Source: Spartobacteria bacterium (GTDB taxonomy: Bacteria; Verrucomicrobiota; Verrucomicrobiia; Chthoniobacterales; UBA10450). Taken from it: DNA of 64,000 bases. The notes below the pieces were generated by a model that was not told where the DNA came from, did no database searches, and worked only from the letters and a program-made list of their open reading frames with translations. Below, one piece after another: positions 9,198 through 18,873 of this stretch. Made by a program: the position numbers and the translations under genes. Every line of letters begins with the position of its first letter. Positions within the stretch are counted from its first letter, which is position 1. Where the stretch lies: NCBI GenBank assembly GCA_021325495.1, contig JAJPGZ010000009.1, positions 124,001 through 188,000 on the forward strand. The letters are read 5' to 3'.

Positions 9198-10504
9198 GTC
9201 GAGGCTTGTCGATCTTGAGCGATTACGCGATCGAACAACTCGCATTGTTTGCTCGTCGTTTCGCGCGCGCTAAACTGTTCAAACTCGCTCCAATCGGTTT
9301 TTGGCCTAAAGGGCAGCCTTCGCAGTAAATTGATCAAAATCGGAAAGAGTCTCTCTGCGATTTGGGCAGATCGATCGCTACTAACAAATGTCACGATCTG
9401 GCCCGCATTCGTTTTTCGCATAACCGACACAGCGCTGCTTTTCTCGTGAAAAATGGCAACCAACGGCTTACGAGCCAGAATGTACGGATAAATTTTGGAG
9501 GGTGTGTAGCTCGGGTTATCGGAGCCAGGTACAAGTAAGAAGTCTGCGTCTTGCAAAAGTCGAAGCGCATCGAAAAACGGTACACGGTTGGTCTCTTCAA
9601 AAACGAGTTGCTCCAAGCCAAACTCAGCCGCAAGTGGACTAATCGTTTGCCGGGCGCGTTCGGGGGTGGCGTAATCGGTCCCAATAAAATGCAGTCGCAC
9701 CTTGGAGAAGATCTCCGGCTGCGCATCCATTCCGTTGCGAAGTGCCAAACAGATCGCGCGGCAGGTTTCCGTCATAACGCGTCCGAGCACGCCAACATAG
9801 ACTCCGTGGAGCAATCCGTCTCCGGGAGCGAAAAACGGATTACGCCACCTCATTTTCGCGGCCACTTCAAAATCCTTGTCCGACGCACCAAAGGGAATGG
9901 TGCGACAGATGTCGATCTTGATCCACGGATAACGGCGCCGAAGCGTTTCGTGATAAGAATCAGTTACCGCCACGATGCCATCGACTGCGCGCATAGTAAA
10001 CGACTCGAGCCGGCGGTGCATCATTTGCGCGAGCGCGTACTTCCGCGGTCGTTCCGATCGGGGCCGGTTCTCATAATAGTCGCCAACCCATGGATCCTGA
10101 AGATCGACAACGAATGGCACACCAAAACGTCGTTTCCATAAGCGACCCATAGCAAGCACGGGAAAGGCCGTGGTGGAGAAATAGACCAGGTCAGGACGAT
10201 GCTCCTCGATGATCCGCGCACCATCGCGGTAGAGAAAAGGCCACGCGCGAAAAGCGGGTGCGGTAATTCCCAGTTCCCGCGTCCACCGAACGTCGAATGC
10301 TTTCGTGCGATTAATTGGCACATGTGCCGGAACAGTTTCAAGCAACAACGGATCCCGCACCCGTTCTATGTGGGCCGGATCTATCGTGAGCACCCGCGGC
10401 TGCCAGCCGAATTCCGGCAAATAAGGTAAGCTCATGCGCAGCCGATGCATATCCGGTGCGCTAACGGGAGGAAAATTCGGCGATATGATAAAGACCTGTC
10501 GCAT
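9194..10504 (-). CDS. GT4-like glycosyltransferase
   Basis: About 436 residues. The start RQVFIISPNFPPVSAPDMHR matches the glycine/proline-rich first loop of GT4 WsaF/WcaI-like transferases, and PFVVDLQDPWVGDYY is the conserved end of the N-terminal domain. The donor side is present in the C-terminal half but less canonical: VYVGVLGRV, FLLVPGSDNPSYTPSKIYPYI and LARKPLVAIFHE. The gene starts at ATG 10504, sharing a base with the upstream stop; a GTG one codon earlier would overlap by four. Two copies of the TGTCGATCTT word are inside (9910, 10100). Confidence 0.82.
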   Translation of the reverse strand: MRQVFIISPNFPPVSAPDMHRLRMSLPYLPEFGWQPRVLTIDPAHIERVRDPLLLETVPAHVPINRTKAFDVRWTRELGITAPAFRAWPFLYRDGARIIEEHRPDLVYFSTTAFPVLAMGRLWKRRFGVPFVVDLQDPWVGDYYENRPRSERPRKYALAQMMHRRLESFTMRAVDGIVAVTDSYHETLRRRYPWIKIDICRTIPFGASDKDFEVAAKMRWRNPFFAPGDGLLHGVYVGVLGRVMTETCRAICLALRNGMDAQPEIFSKVRLHFIGTDYATPERARQTISPLAAEFGLEQLVFEETNRVPFFDALRLLQDADFLLVPGSDNPSYTPSKIYPYILARKPLVAIFHEKSSAVSVMRKTNAGQIVTFVSSDRSAQIAERLFPILINLLRRLPFRPKTDWSEFEQFSARETTSKQCELFDRVIAQDRQAST

Positions 10505-11328
10505 CACCTAGAACCGACAGTCTCATTCGGCACTGCAAAGAGATTTTGAGCGGACAAATGTTCAAAATCGGGTTCGCCATGCTCGCTGAGTTGAAAGACG
10601 GTAAATCGGACGCGGTCGAATAAGGCCGCGATATTCGTCGCGAGCGATCCATCCAGGGATTCAAACATCACCAGTCGCGGTCGATCCAGTCCGAGCAATT
10701 TCTCTGCTCCCGCGAATACTTCCGGCTCGTATCCTTCGACATCTACGACGAGCAAACCAACGCGACGTCCACGCCAGCGCTCCCGAAAACTGTCGAGCGA
10801 AACCAATGGTACTTCGACAGTGTCTTCCGAGGTTATTCCCACAGCGTTTTTCGTTTCGGGCCTCGCGGGATCGCCAACGATAGCTGTCCCGGCACTCTTG
10901 CCGACCGCGCAATTGTAGAGCTGGCTTGTTGACCAGTGGTTCAAAAGCCAATTCGCGGTCAACCGTCGAAAGGAGACAGGAGTAGGTTCGAAGGCGAAAA
11001 TGTTTTCGGCGCCTACGACATCGGCGAGAAGGAGCGAGATGTGGCCAACGTTTGCACCCACATCTATAATGACCTCACCAGGTTGAAGTCTTCGTCGGAT
11101 AAAGTGCAATTCCCAAAACTCAGGCCAATCCGAATACATCAACGCCGACGAGGTCACGCAGTCCGGCCAGGCATTAAAGCGAACGCCGTTGGGCAATGCA
11201 ATTACGTGCGGCGCGGCCACAAATCGTTTTCGTATCTGCCATGCCGCGGCGCGGGCGAGACGGTCGAAACGTTGCCCGCGATTTCCGGGATTCCGCCAAA
11301 CAGATTTAAAGATCAAGCCAACGCTCAT
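10504..11328 (-). CDS. FkbM-family methyltransferase
   Basis: 274 residues. VIDVGANVGHISLLLADVVG is SAM motif I, IFAFEPTPVSFRRL carries the EP-P signature that marks FkbM-type O-methyltransferases, and LLVVDVEGYEPEVFAGA is the family's conserved D-VEG-E segment. This is the most upstream-positioned of the three FkbM paralogues only in the sense of being last transcribed; the others are 11382-12218 and 13489-14289. Three copies may methylate different hydroxyls of one glycan. No copy of the genome word is present. Confidence 0.88.
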   Translation of the reverse strand: MSVGLIFKSVWRNPGNRGQRFDRLARAAAWQIRKRFVAAPHVIALPNGVRFNAWPDCVTSSALMYSDWPEFWELHFIRRRLQPGEVIIDVGANVGHISLLLADVVGAENIFAFEPTPVSFRRLTANWLLNHWSTSQLYNCAVGKSAGTAIVGDPARPETKNAVGITSEDTVEVPLVSLDSFRERWRGRRVGLLVVDVEGYEPEVFAGAEKLLGLDRPRLVMFESLDGSLATNIAALFDRVRFTVFQLSEHGEPDFEHLSAQNLFAVPNETVGSR

Positions 11329-11381
11329 GACTTTGAAACATTAGAATTGCGCGAGATGCGCGCAGCACACCATTTCACGCC

Positions 11382-12218
11382 TTAGAGGGGTTGTGCGCGC
11401 GCAACAAAATGACAAATTTCAGTCTGTTGCGAATTGTCCCCTTGAATGGGCCTAAGGAGATCTAATTCATAACCAACTCCGCTTAAAAAAGACCGACACT
11501 CGCTCAATAGTCTTTTCGAGTGAGCTTCAACAAAGAGTTTCGGGCGATGCGTTACTAACAGATTTCTCGCGCTCCGAAGTACAAAAAGCTCAGAACCCTC
11601 AACATCTATCTTCATGACTGAGCAGGGTTCGATCGCGCCGCTATTCAACAAACCATCAAGGCTAACAAGTGGTACATGAACAATATCACTAATGGGCCGC
11701 GTTTGTTGAAAGAGACTGGTGGCAAGCTTGCCCATACTCGAATCTGGCATCACGCAAAATGCAGCCGTGCCATCCTCCTCACCAACTGCCGCGTTTATTA
11801 GTTCGATCGGCAATTGTGGATTCAAATCCATCATGTACCGAATGCGCGTAATGTTGGCCGGTAGTGGCTCGAAAACAATCACCCGGCGTGCTCCAGCCAA
11901 AGCCATCACCCCCCCGAAAAAGCCGTGCCACCCGCCGATATCAAAACACACATCGTCCGGTTTAACGGCATCAGCGATTCGGCTAGCGAGATTTAACTCG
12001 TAAGTCCCACTCCAAATGCCCTTATCTTCCGGCAACAGTATTGGGTACCGCAATCCTTTCGCGGGTCCCGCATCGACCGTGTGAACGAACTCACGGCCTT
12101 CTAAATATTTTTCCAGCAAACGCCGCTGCAATGGAGCAATGAGAGGCACCTTCCTGATCACACGCCGCCAGCGCCAGGGAACGAGACCGATCACATCTTT
12201 GAGTAGACTGCTGATCAT
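11382..12218 (-). CDS. FkbM-family methyltransferase
   Basis: 278 residues with the FkbM set: VCFDIGGWHGFFGGVMALAG as motif I, VIVFEPLPANITRIRYM with the EP-P signature, a VPLVSLDGLL strand and VMKIDVEGSELFVLRSA. It should methylate a sugar hydroxyl. The base composition here is visibly more AT-rich than around the housekeeping genes, and neither over-represented word occurs, which suggests later acquisition. A gap of 53 bases separates it from the next FkbM gene. Acceptor unknown. Confidence 0.87.
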   Translation of the reverse strand: MISSLLKDVIGLVPWRWRRVIRKVPLIAPLQRRLLEKYLEGREFVHTVDAGPAKGLRYPILLPEDKGIWSGTYELNLASRIADAVKPDDVCFDIGGWHGFFGGVMALAGARRVIVFEPLPANITRIRYMMDLNPQLPIELINAAVGEEDGTAAFCVMPDSSMGKLATSLFQQTRPISDIVHVPLVSLDGLLNSGAIEPCSVMKIDVEGSELFVLRSARNLLVTHRPKLFVEAHSKRLLSECRSFLSGVGYELDLLRPIQGDNSQQTEICHFVARAQPL

Positions 12219-12367
12219 GGTTTCACGCGGTTACGCATTCGGGCGACGTCTTGACGACAGCGACAAATCTCCCGATTCTTCTTCCCTATTTCCTCCGCCT
12301 GGTGCAAACCGCCGGCATTTTATCAGGGTGGTCCCGATATCTGAATCAAATTAAAATGCAAGAAGTC

Positions 12368-13492
12368 TCACACTGATGTCAGAAAAGTTGCCAAGCGCCC
12401 GCTAAGATCTTCAATTGAGGGTTGCATTTCAGCAATACTCCGAGTGTTTTGTTGGCTCTCGGCAAAATTTTTGCGCAACATTTGCGTACTCAACATCTCC
12501 GTTAGCTGTTTAGAATTCGCGGCCAGCCGAAGAATTTGTTCATTCCAGACATAGCCCCTAACTCCCTCATGTGTGGTCACAATCGGAATGCCCCAACCCA
12601 AAGCCACCGCAATCTTAGTGCTGCATCCACGCGCATAGTGGAAGATCGGGTGGACGAAACAACACCAGGAGGCGGCTTCGGTTCGCAAATCCTCCGAACC
12701 AAGAATACCAAGGTATTCAACGAAATTAAAACGCGACGCGAATTCCTGTCCGACTTTTTTAGGTCGGCCGACAAGACGAATGCGAATCTCTCCTATTCCT
12801 TCGCGTTCGATTGATTCGAACAACCTCGTGAGTCCATCGCGATTGGGAATATGATCGAGCGTTGAAACGCAGCCGACTCGCCGATCGATGGGCGACGAAA
12901 CGAGCATTGGCTCACGGATGAGGCGAGAGAACCATTGCACCTGGTTGACCCCGAGCCATCGCTCAAGCTCCATATCCAAAGGGGAAATACAGACTGCAGC
13001 ATCGAGAACACGGCGATAATCCGCTTCAAATTGGAGCTTCGCTCCGAGCGCCTTTGCTACACGACCATCAAATTCGGACGTTCCTTTTTGTGTTCGTTGA
13101 ATCTGCTGCAAGATCAACATGTCTGTGCTGTGCAATCCGTGAGAAAGATGAATTAGCTTTACGGTGTCCCCTAGTTTTTTCCTGAGGTGAATAGCCAGAA
13201 AAGTAAAATCGGCTTCGTTTAAAAAAACGAAACGCGCACGTTTCCGTTCTACCGCATTGACGACAGCCTGTGACAGATCGGATGGAATCATCCGACGGTA
13301 CCCTCGACCATCCAATCTGTTTAGCGCACGGGTAACAATTGTGTACGTTGTATCGAAGCCGACGATCTCTAGCTCAAATCCGGCCCGCTGTAACAAAAGG
13401 AGATGGTCGTGTGTGCAGAGCTGCACCCCTCCTCCATTGCGCGCAAGGGCGTTATTCGTTGCAACAAGCACTCCACACGATGTCGCATTCAT
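12368..13492 (-). CDS. Putative GT-B glycosyltransferase
   Basis: 374 residues. The N-terminus has GVQLCTHDHLLLLQRAGFEL, a GT4-like first helix, and the C-terminal half has CFVHPIFHYARGCSTKIAVALGWGIPIVTT, which resembles a donor-binding region although the usual Glu pair is not obvious. I therefore call it a divergent GT-B enzyme. ATG 13492 overlaps the upstream FkbM stop by 4 bases, so I prefer it to an earlier start at 13513. The 149 bases between its stop and the next gene (12219-12367) hold nothing I recognise. AT-rich and free of both genome words. Confidence 0.68.
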   Translation of the reverse strand: MNATSCGVLVATNNALARNGGGVQLCTHDHLLLLQRAGFELEIVGFDTTYTIVTRALNRLDGRGYRRMIPSDLSQAVVNAVERKRARFVFLNEADFTFLAIHLRKKLGDTVKLIHLSHGLHSTDMLILQQIQRTQKGTSEFDGRVAKALGAKLQFEADYRRVLDAAVCISPLDMELERWLGVNQVQWFSRLIREPMLVSSPIDRRVGCVSTLDHIPNRDGLTRLFESIEREGIGEIRIRLVGRPKKVGQEFASRFNFVEYLGILGSEDLRTEAASWCCFVHPIFHYARGCSTKIAVALGWGIPIVTTHEGVRGYVWNEQILRLAANSKQLTEMLSTQMLRKNFAESQQNTRSIAEMQPSIEDLSGRLATFLTSV

Positions 13493-14289
13493 CGCAAATG
13501 TGACTTCGCCCAAACGTTGTTTTCAGGAATGACCATACCGGCTTCCCATTGTCTGTCTTCGACCGTTCGCAATTCTAAGCCACGTTCGCGCAGCAACTGG
13601 GTGATACCGACCGTCGCACTGGGCAACATTTCAAAAATAATATTCCTTACGTTGCTCAGGCCATCAGCGAGGCCTTTAATAACTTCGTTCTCGTAACCTT
13701 CCACATCGAGTTTCAATAATTTCACGTGTGAAATTTTGTGGCGCTGCAGGATTGAATCCAGCCGAACCGCCGGCACCTCGAAACGCTGCGCCTCGTCCTT
13801 GCCGCTGTTTCCTTGCAACGTTAACAGACTCCGGTCAGTATTCGGTTGATCGCTCAGTTCTACCCAACCATCAGAACTACTGGCTGCGGCGATTATTAGT
13901 TTTAGATTCGTGAAATTGTTTGCGCGCCAGTTCGCCAGAATCTTTTGCGCATTATACGGCTGTGGCTCAATCGCTACCACAAGTCCGGTCGGTCCAACAA
14001 GTTGACGGGCTACGAGCGAGTGAAATCCTATATGCGCGCCGACGTCAACAAACACATCACCCGGTTGAAGAAGTTTTGCGTAGAGTTCAAGCGTTCGCGG
14101 TTCGAGCCAATTCCGTTTGAGCAATTGCATCTGGGTCCACTCGGCGGGATCAAGTTCCATACGCAGGTCCCCAAACACTTCTGTTTGGTTGGGCGTCCAA
14201 AAGAGCCGGCGCAGTGTGTCCTCAATGCGCGTTTTGCCTTTGAAATGTGGCAAACGGAGAAATGGCGTGAGCAATTTATCGACAATCAT
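13489..14289 (-). CDS. FkbM-family methyltransferase
   Basis: 266 residues. VFVDVGAHIGFHSLVARQLV is motif I, VVAIEPQPYNAQKILANW the EP-P segment, and VKLLKLDVEGYENEVIKGL the conserved D-VEG-E block, all as in FkbM methyltransferases. Third paralogue of its type in the locus. It overlaps the preceding SAM methyltransferase by 14 bases and the following glycosyltransferase by 4, so translation is likely coupled. Its target sugar is unknown. Confidence 0.88.
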   Translation of the reverse strand: MIVDKLLTPFLRLPHFKGKTRIEDTLRRLFWTPNQTEVFGDLRMELDPAEWTQMQLLKRNWLEPRTLELYAKLLQPGDVFVDVGAHIGFHSLVARQLVGPTGLVVAIEPQPYNAQKILANWRANNFTNLKLIIAAASSSDGWVELSDQPNTDRSLLTLQGNSGKDEAQRFEVPAVRLDSILQRHKISHVKLLKLDVEGYENEVIKGLADGLSNVRNIIFEMLPSATVGITQLLRERGLELRTVEDRQWEAGMVIPENNVWAKSHLR

Positions 14290-15160
14290 TTCCGCGAATT
14301 GCCGATGAAGTTTTCCGTAGCCACAAACTTTGGGCGCGCTCGCCCCGATTATTCGGAAAGGCAGACATAAAATCCCTCCGAGTTTGCTGAAGAAAATAAC
14401 CGGGCCAGGTGATATCGAACGCGTTCCCGAGCAACAGCATTACATGCACGAGATACTGTTCATTCCACTCGCGAGCGTCGGCTACAAAGTCTGAGGGATA
14501 ATCGAAAGGCAAAAAAATATCGTGGACGTGCAGAAACATGCCGGAGACAAGCCGTGGTAGAACGACGGTGTAGAGAAATGCGCAATCGTTCCCAAGCTGC
14601 ACTTGATGGCTTGAATCGATGAAGAGCATGTCGCCAGTTTGCAGTTGGTCGAATATCGCAAGATCGACATCTTCGACCGGCCGCCGCACGCATTCATCCG
14701 CTAACGAATCGATTTCGGCCCGCGGTTCGGGATCGATTGAAATCAAACGCGTTTCCAATTTTCCATCGATGATCGCCTGACGCGCGATCTTCGTACTGTA
14801 ACCGCTACCGACCTCGACGATTCGCGCGGGCCTTTTCATCCTGACCAATGTGTAAAACACTTCGGCGTCGGGCGACCGAAAATAATCGTTCGCAAAACTA
14901 TAGCCTACGTCATTCAGGCTGCCATCGAGAAAGGTATCAAACCGCGAACGGTAGTCCGGCAGCGCATCAATGATTTCAGTTTGATGGCCCGCTTCGATGT
15001 TTTCAGGCCACGGAAATATTGCCCGATCGAAGTGGTCGGAATTTCTCAGCTTCGCTAATTGTCGATCTTGTGCGCGCCGAGCTGTCAGCGTTGTCATCTG
15101 TAGATTCGCCCGCGCGAGAACACGATTGAGCGCGTTCTTGATTGACGTCGAGAGAGCCAT
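14276..15160 (-). CDS. Class I SAM-dependent methyltransferase (Methyltransf_24-like)
   Basis: 294 residues. RIVEVGSGYSTKIARQAI is motif I, LISIDPEPR the acidic end of strand 2, and MLFIDSSHQVQLGNDC matches the DSSH motif of Methyltransf_24; LHVHDIFLPFDYP follows as a second possible metal site. A small-molecule or sugar methyltransferase is likely. Start ATG 15160 follows the ABC flippase stop by two bases. Copies of the genome word lie at 14660-14669 and at 15060-15069. Confidence 0.8.
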   Translation of the reverse strand: MALSTSIKNALNRVLARANLQMTTLTARRAQDRQLAKLRNSDHFDRAIFPWPENIEAGHQTEIIDALPDYRSRFDTFLDGSLNDVGYSFANDYFRSPDAEVFYTLVRMKRPARIVEVGSGYSTKIARQAIIDGKLETRLISIDPEPRAEIDSLADECVRRPVEDVDLAIFDQLQTGDMLFIDSSHQVQLGNDCAFLYTVVLPRLVSGMFLHVHDIFLPFDYPSDFVADAREWNEQYLVHVMLLLGNAFDITWPGYFLQQTRRDFMSAFPNNRGERAQSLWLRKTSSAIRGNDCR

Positions 15161-15162
15161 CG

Positions 15163-16953
15163 CTACACCGGCTGCGGTTCGACGCCGCCGACGAACCGCG
15201 CAAAGATCGGCTGCGTTTTCAACAGCTGATCAAACGTGCCGGCCGCGATGATCCGTCCGCGATCCATCAGATAGATCACATCGCAATCGCGCACGGTCGT
15301 TAGGCGATGGGCAATTGTGATGATCGTTTTCTGACCTGCGATGGCGTTGATCGCCGCCGCAAACTGGCGCTCGGTTTCGTTGTCGAGCGCTGAGGTCGCT
15401 TCGTCCAGGAGCAAAACGTCAGGGTCGTGATAAAGAGCGCGCGCAATCCCGATGCGCTGGCGTTGGCCCGCGGAAATACGCACGCCTCGTTCGCCCACCT
15501 GCGCATCGAGACCACCAGTCAAGCCACGCACGAATGTCGAAAGTTGCGCCGATTCCAGGGCGCGCCACACCGCGGCATCCTCGATTTTTTCATCGTCGAT
15601 TCCAAAGGCCACGTTGCGGCGAATGGTGTCGTCGATCAGGTAAATATCCTGCGGAATATAACCGAGGTGATCCTGCCAGGCGCGCATATGAGTGCGAACA
15701 TCGACATCGTCCACCAGCAAACAGCCCGAGGTAGGCTGCAATAAACCGAGTAGAACATTCGCGAGCGTTGTTTTGCCCGCGCCGGACGCGCCGACAAATG
15801 CCACGCGTAAGCCGCGCGCGATTTCCAGGTTCACGTCATGCAACGAAGGAGTGATGCCGTCTGGATAATAAAACGCCAAATGCTCCAGCCGAATTGTAGA
15901 ATTGAATTTTAGTGGCCGCAGACTTCCTGCGCTAACGGAATCTTGTTCGGTGCGGAGCCCCTCGTTAACGGCTGTGACCGCATGAGCATAGAAGCGCATT
16001 GAGTAAAGCGCGTTCGTGATACGGGTAACGGATGGCACCAGTCTCACCATCGCCATTCCGAAAATTGCAAGTGCGCCGACGACGCTTTTCATGTCACGGC
16101 CGGTCAGCACAACAACCAGAACGAAAAGCACGATGACGAGAGCGGCCGACGTTTCAAGAATAACGCGTGGCAATTGCGTCAGCAGCGTGCTGCGATGCAA
16201 CGCATTGGTATAGCGCCGCCCGGCGCGCGCCATCGTGTCAGCGAAAAATCCCTCGCGGCCCAGCAGCTTGACCTCCTTGATACCGCCTAACGATTGATTG
16301 ACCCATTGCACCATGTGGCCGTATTCCTCGCTTCGAATTTTCCCGGTGCGGGCAAGTTCTTTGCGCGTGAAGGAGGAGAGCGCCCACATCAGCGCGCCAA
16401 GCCCCACAATGCCGAGAAGCGCCGTAGCCGGCTGGGTCAATAGCAACAACAGCAGCAACCCGGTCATCACAACAATCTCGGTCGGCAAAAAGAGCGCGAA
16501 CTTGAGAACGCCACCAACCGCCTCGGTTTCAAAGGTGACATTCTTCACCAAATCCGCCGTGTTCTTGTGAAGATGAAATAAGTAGGGCGCACGCAAATAA
16601 TTCATCAATAACTGCCGCGCGAGCGAAAGTACTTTGTTGTAGGTCAACCTGTAAGCAGAGCGCATGGTCATCGTGATGTAGACGCCCTTAAAAATTGTAA
16701 GGACGAGTAGAACGACGCATGCGGTCACAACAATGGCGCGCGGTGTCTCGATATGAAATTTGGTGAACCAGAAATTGAAACGCGAATTGAGGAGAATTGC
16801 CTCGGGATCGGCAACAACTTTGATGAAGGGAAGAATGATACCGATGCCGACTACTTCGAGTAACGATCCAAAGAAAAGAAAGCCGGATAGCACTGCTAGT
16901 TTCAACCGCTCGTGCCGGTCAAAAAGTTGCAGGAGATCACGGAGCAGACGCAT
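15163..16953 (-). CDS. PglK-like ABC exporter/flippase for lipid-linked glycan
   Basis: 596 residues, a half-size exporter with an N-terminal membrane domain (about 1-330, five to six helices) fused to one nucleotide-binding domain. Walker A GASGAGKTT is at 388-396, the signature ISAGQRQR at 493-500, Walker B VLLLDEAT at about 513-520 and the switch His at 549. The N-terminus, with SLLEVVGIGIILPFI, resembles PglK/WlaB flippases that turn lipid-linked oligosaccharides to the periplasm; an MsbA-like lipid exporter is the alternative. No Wzx flippase is seen in the window, so this gene may do that job for the locus. CCTAACGA occurs at 16286. Confidence 0.85.
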   Translation of the reverse strand: MRLLRDLLQLFDRHERLKLAVLSGFLFFGSLLEVVGIGIILPFIKVVADPEAILLNSRFNFWFTKFHIETPRAIVVTACVVLLVLTIFKGVYITMTMRSAYRLTYNKVLSLARQLLMNYLRAPYLFHLHKNTADLVKNVTFETEAVGGVLKFALFLPTEIVVMTGLLLLLLLTQPATALLGIVGLGALMWALSSFTRKELARTGKIRSEEYGHMVQWVNQSLGGIKEVKLLGREGFFADTMARAGRRYTNALHRSTLLTQLPRVILETSAALVIVLFVLVVVLTGRDMKSVVGALAIFGMAMVRLVPSVTRITNALYSMRFYAHAVTAVNEGLRTEQDSVSAGSLRPLKFNSTIRLEHLAFYYPDGITPSLHDVNLEIARGLRVAFVGASGAGKTTLANVLLGLLQPTSGCLLVDDVDVRTHMRAWQDHLGYIPQDIYLIDDTIRRNVAFGIDDEKIEDAAVWRALESAQLSTFVRGLTGGLDAQVGERGVRISAGQRQRIGIARALYHDPDVLLLDEATSALDNETERQFAAAINAIAGQKTIITIAHRLTTVRDCDVIYLMDRGRIIAAGTFDQLLKTQPIFARFVGGVEPQPV

Positions 16954-17058
16954 TTATGTATTGTTAGGCGATAAAAGGCCAACCGACGGCTCAATTATCG
17001 CGCAAATGCCAAAAATGCGCCATAACCCGTACTCAAATCACGAGCTTCCCATTACAAC

Positions 17059-18873
17059 TCAAGACCGCAAGATTCTCTCGATGAAAAAATTTCCGAGCAC
17101 CAGCACGTCCATGTTTGTGCGAAGAAAACAGTCGAGCGCTTCTTCCGGATAACAAACGACCGGTTCGTTTTCGTTGAACGACGTGTTCAGTAACATTGGC
17201 ACGCCGGTACTTTCGCGAAACTTGTCGATCAGGCGATAATAAAGCGGGTTTGTTGCAAGATCGACAGTGTGAAGGCGGCCGCTGCCGTCAATATGCGTCA
17301 CTGCGGGAATGAACGCGCGCTTGGCCGGGCGCACTTGAAAGACCTGCATCATGAAAGGCACGTCGTCGTCTTGTTCGAACCACTCGCTCACGGCTTCGCG
17401 CAGAATGGAGGGCGCGAACGGACGGAACGATTCACGGCGTTTTATTTTCGCGTTGAGAATGTCTTTCATATCGGCGCGGCGCGGATCGGCCAGGATGGAG
17501 CGATTGCCCAACGCTCGCGGCCCCCACTCCATTCGTCCTTGGAACCAGCCTATCACCTTCCCATCGGCGATCGCCTGCGCCGTTCGCCCGACCAACTCTT
17601 CTTCTGCGGCGAGCAGGGTGAGACTGCAACCGGCGACGCCGAGTTCTTTCCTCTTCCAATCGAGCAACGCGTGAAATTCCTCATCGGTTGCCCAAGGTCC
17701 GAGATAGGCCGTTGTTAGGCCGCGCCGCGAGCGAAGGTCATAAATCGCAGACGTAAACTCGTCGGTCGATTGTCGATCTTGTGCACCGTTGCCTCCGCTA
17801 TTGTCCAGTTGTGATTGCACATATGCAGCCGCGCCAATCGCTCCTCCAGCGTCACCTGCCGCGGCGGGCAAATACATTTTCTTAAATGGCGTCCGGCGAA
17901 AAATCTTCCCGTTCGCCACGGAGTTCATCGCGCAACCGCCGGAAAGCGCGAGATGATCGGTCGGGTATTGTTTGTGCACCGCCGAGAGCAAGGCAAAGAA
18001 CGCTTTCTCGTACATCGCCTGGGTCGACCGGGCGATGTCTTTGTGGCGTTGCTCGAGCGGTTCGTTAGGCTGCCGCGCCGGCCCGAGAAGATCGACAAGT
18101 GCATGTCGGTAGAGCAACCCAACTGACGGCGTGCAGTCGTTCCAGGAATATGAAACGTCACCGACGTGGTGGCGAAAATACTTCAGGTTCAGGCGAAAGG
18201 TTCCGTCGCTTTGTATGCGCACGATGTCGCGCATCTCCTCGAGATAAGTCGGCTCACCGTACGGCGCCAGTCCCATCACCTTGTATTCATCGCCGTAGTG
18301 CGGAAAGCCGATGAACTGCGTCATGGCCGAATAAAAAATCCCTAACGAGTGCGGAAAATAAACCCGATCGAGAATATAAACTTTATCGCCGTGACCCGAA
18401 CCGACGGCGGTGCTGGCAAAATCGCCGAACCCGTCCACCGAGACGCACGCGGCCTCGGAAAATCCCGAAACTAGAAATGCCGAGGCAAGATGCGCAAGAT
18501 GATGTTCAACGTAGTGGAGCTGTGCCTTTAACTCGATTCCGTAGGCTTTTTGCAAGGCATCGAGCACCGTGGCCGCGCTGCGAATGTTCGAAATTTTTTG
18601 CCAGACTAGTTTCGGATGGGGCCAGTGACGTAGCGCGAACGTGATACGCCGTAAATTGTTTACGCCCGGTTTCCGATTGATCGCGACGTGTTCGACGTCC
18701 GTCAGGCGCAGCTTCGCTTCACGCAGACAGTAATCGATCGCGTTTGTCGGCAATCCCGCCCAATGTTTGAGCCGTCGAAAACGCTCCTCTTCCGCAGCGG
18801 CGATCAATTTTCCGTCGATGATGAGACAAGCCGCAGAGTCAGCGTGGTAGGCGTTAAGTCCGAGAATGATCAT
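17059..18873 (-). CDS. Carbamoyltransferase (NodU/CmcH/TobZ family)
   Basis: 604 residues, full length for the family. The N-terminal Kae1-like domain begins MIILGLNAYHADSAACLI, with the metal-binding HHLAH at 124-128; the C-terminal YrdC-like carbamoyl-binding half has WGPRALGNRS at 450-459 and ends with the MLLNTSFNENEPVVC segment. Such enzymes use carbamoyl phosphate and ATP to put a carbamoyl group on a sugar hydroxyl. In this cluster it most likely decorates the glycan. The start ATG overlaps the upstream WecG-like gene by 20 bases. The 105-base gap before the ABC gene holds one GTTAGG word and nothing else recognisable. Confidence 0.92.
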   Translation of the reverse strand: MIILGLNAYHADSAACLIIDGKLIAAAEEERFRRLKHWAGLPTNAIDYCLREAKLRLTDVEHVAINRKPGVNNLRRITFALRHWPHPKLVWQKISNIRSAATVLDALQKAYGIELKAQLHYVEHHLAHLASAFLVSGFSEAACVSVDGFGDFASTAVGSGHGDKVYILDRVYFPHSLGIFYSAMTQFIGFPHYGDEYKVMGLAPYGEPTYLEEMRDIVRIQSDGTFRLNLKYFRHHVGDVSYSWNDCTPSVGLLYRHALVDLLGPARQPNEPLEQRHKDIARSTQAMYEKAFFALLSAVHKQYPTDHLALSGGCAMNSVANGKIFRRTPFKKMYLPAAAGDAGGAIGAAAYVQSQLDNSGGNGAQDRQSTDEFTSAIYDLRSRRGLTTAYLGPWATDEEFHALLDWKRKELGVAGCSLTLLAAEEELVGRTAQAIADGKVIGWFQGRMEWGPRALGNRSILADPRRADMKDILNAKIKRRESFRPFAPSILREAVSEWFEQDDDVPFMMQVFQVRPAKRAFIPAVTHIDGSGRLHTVDLATNPLYYRLIDKFRESTGVPMLLNTSFNENEPVVCYPEEALDCFLRTNMDVLVLGNFFIERILRS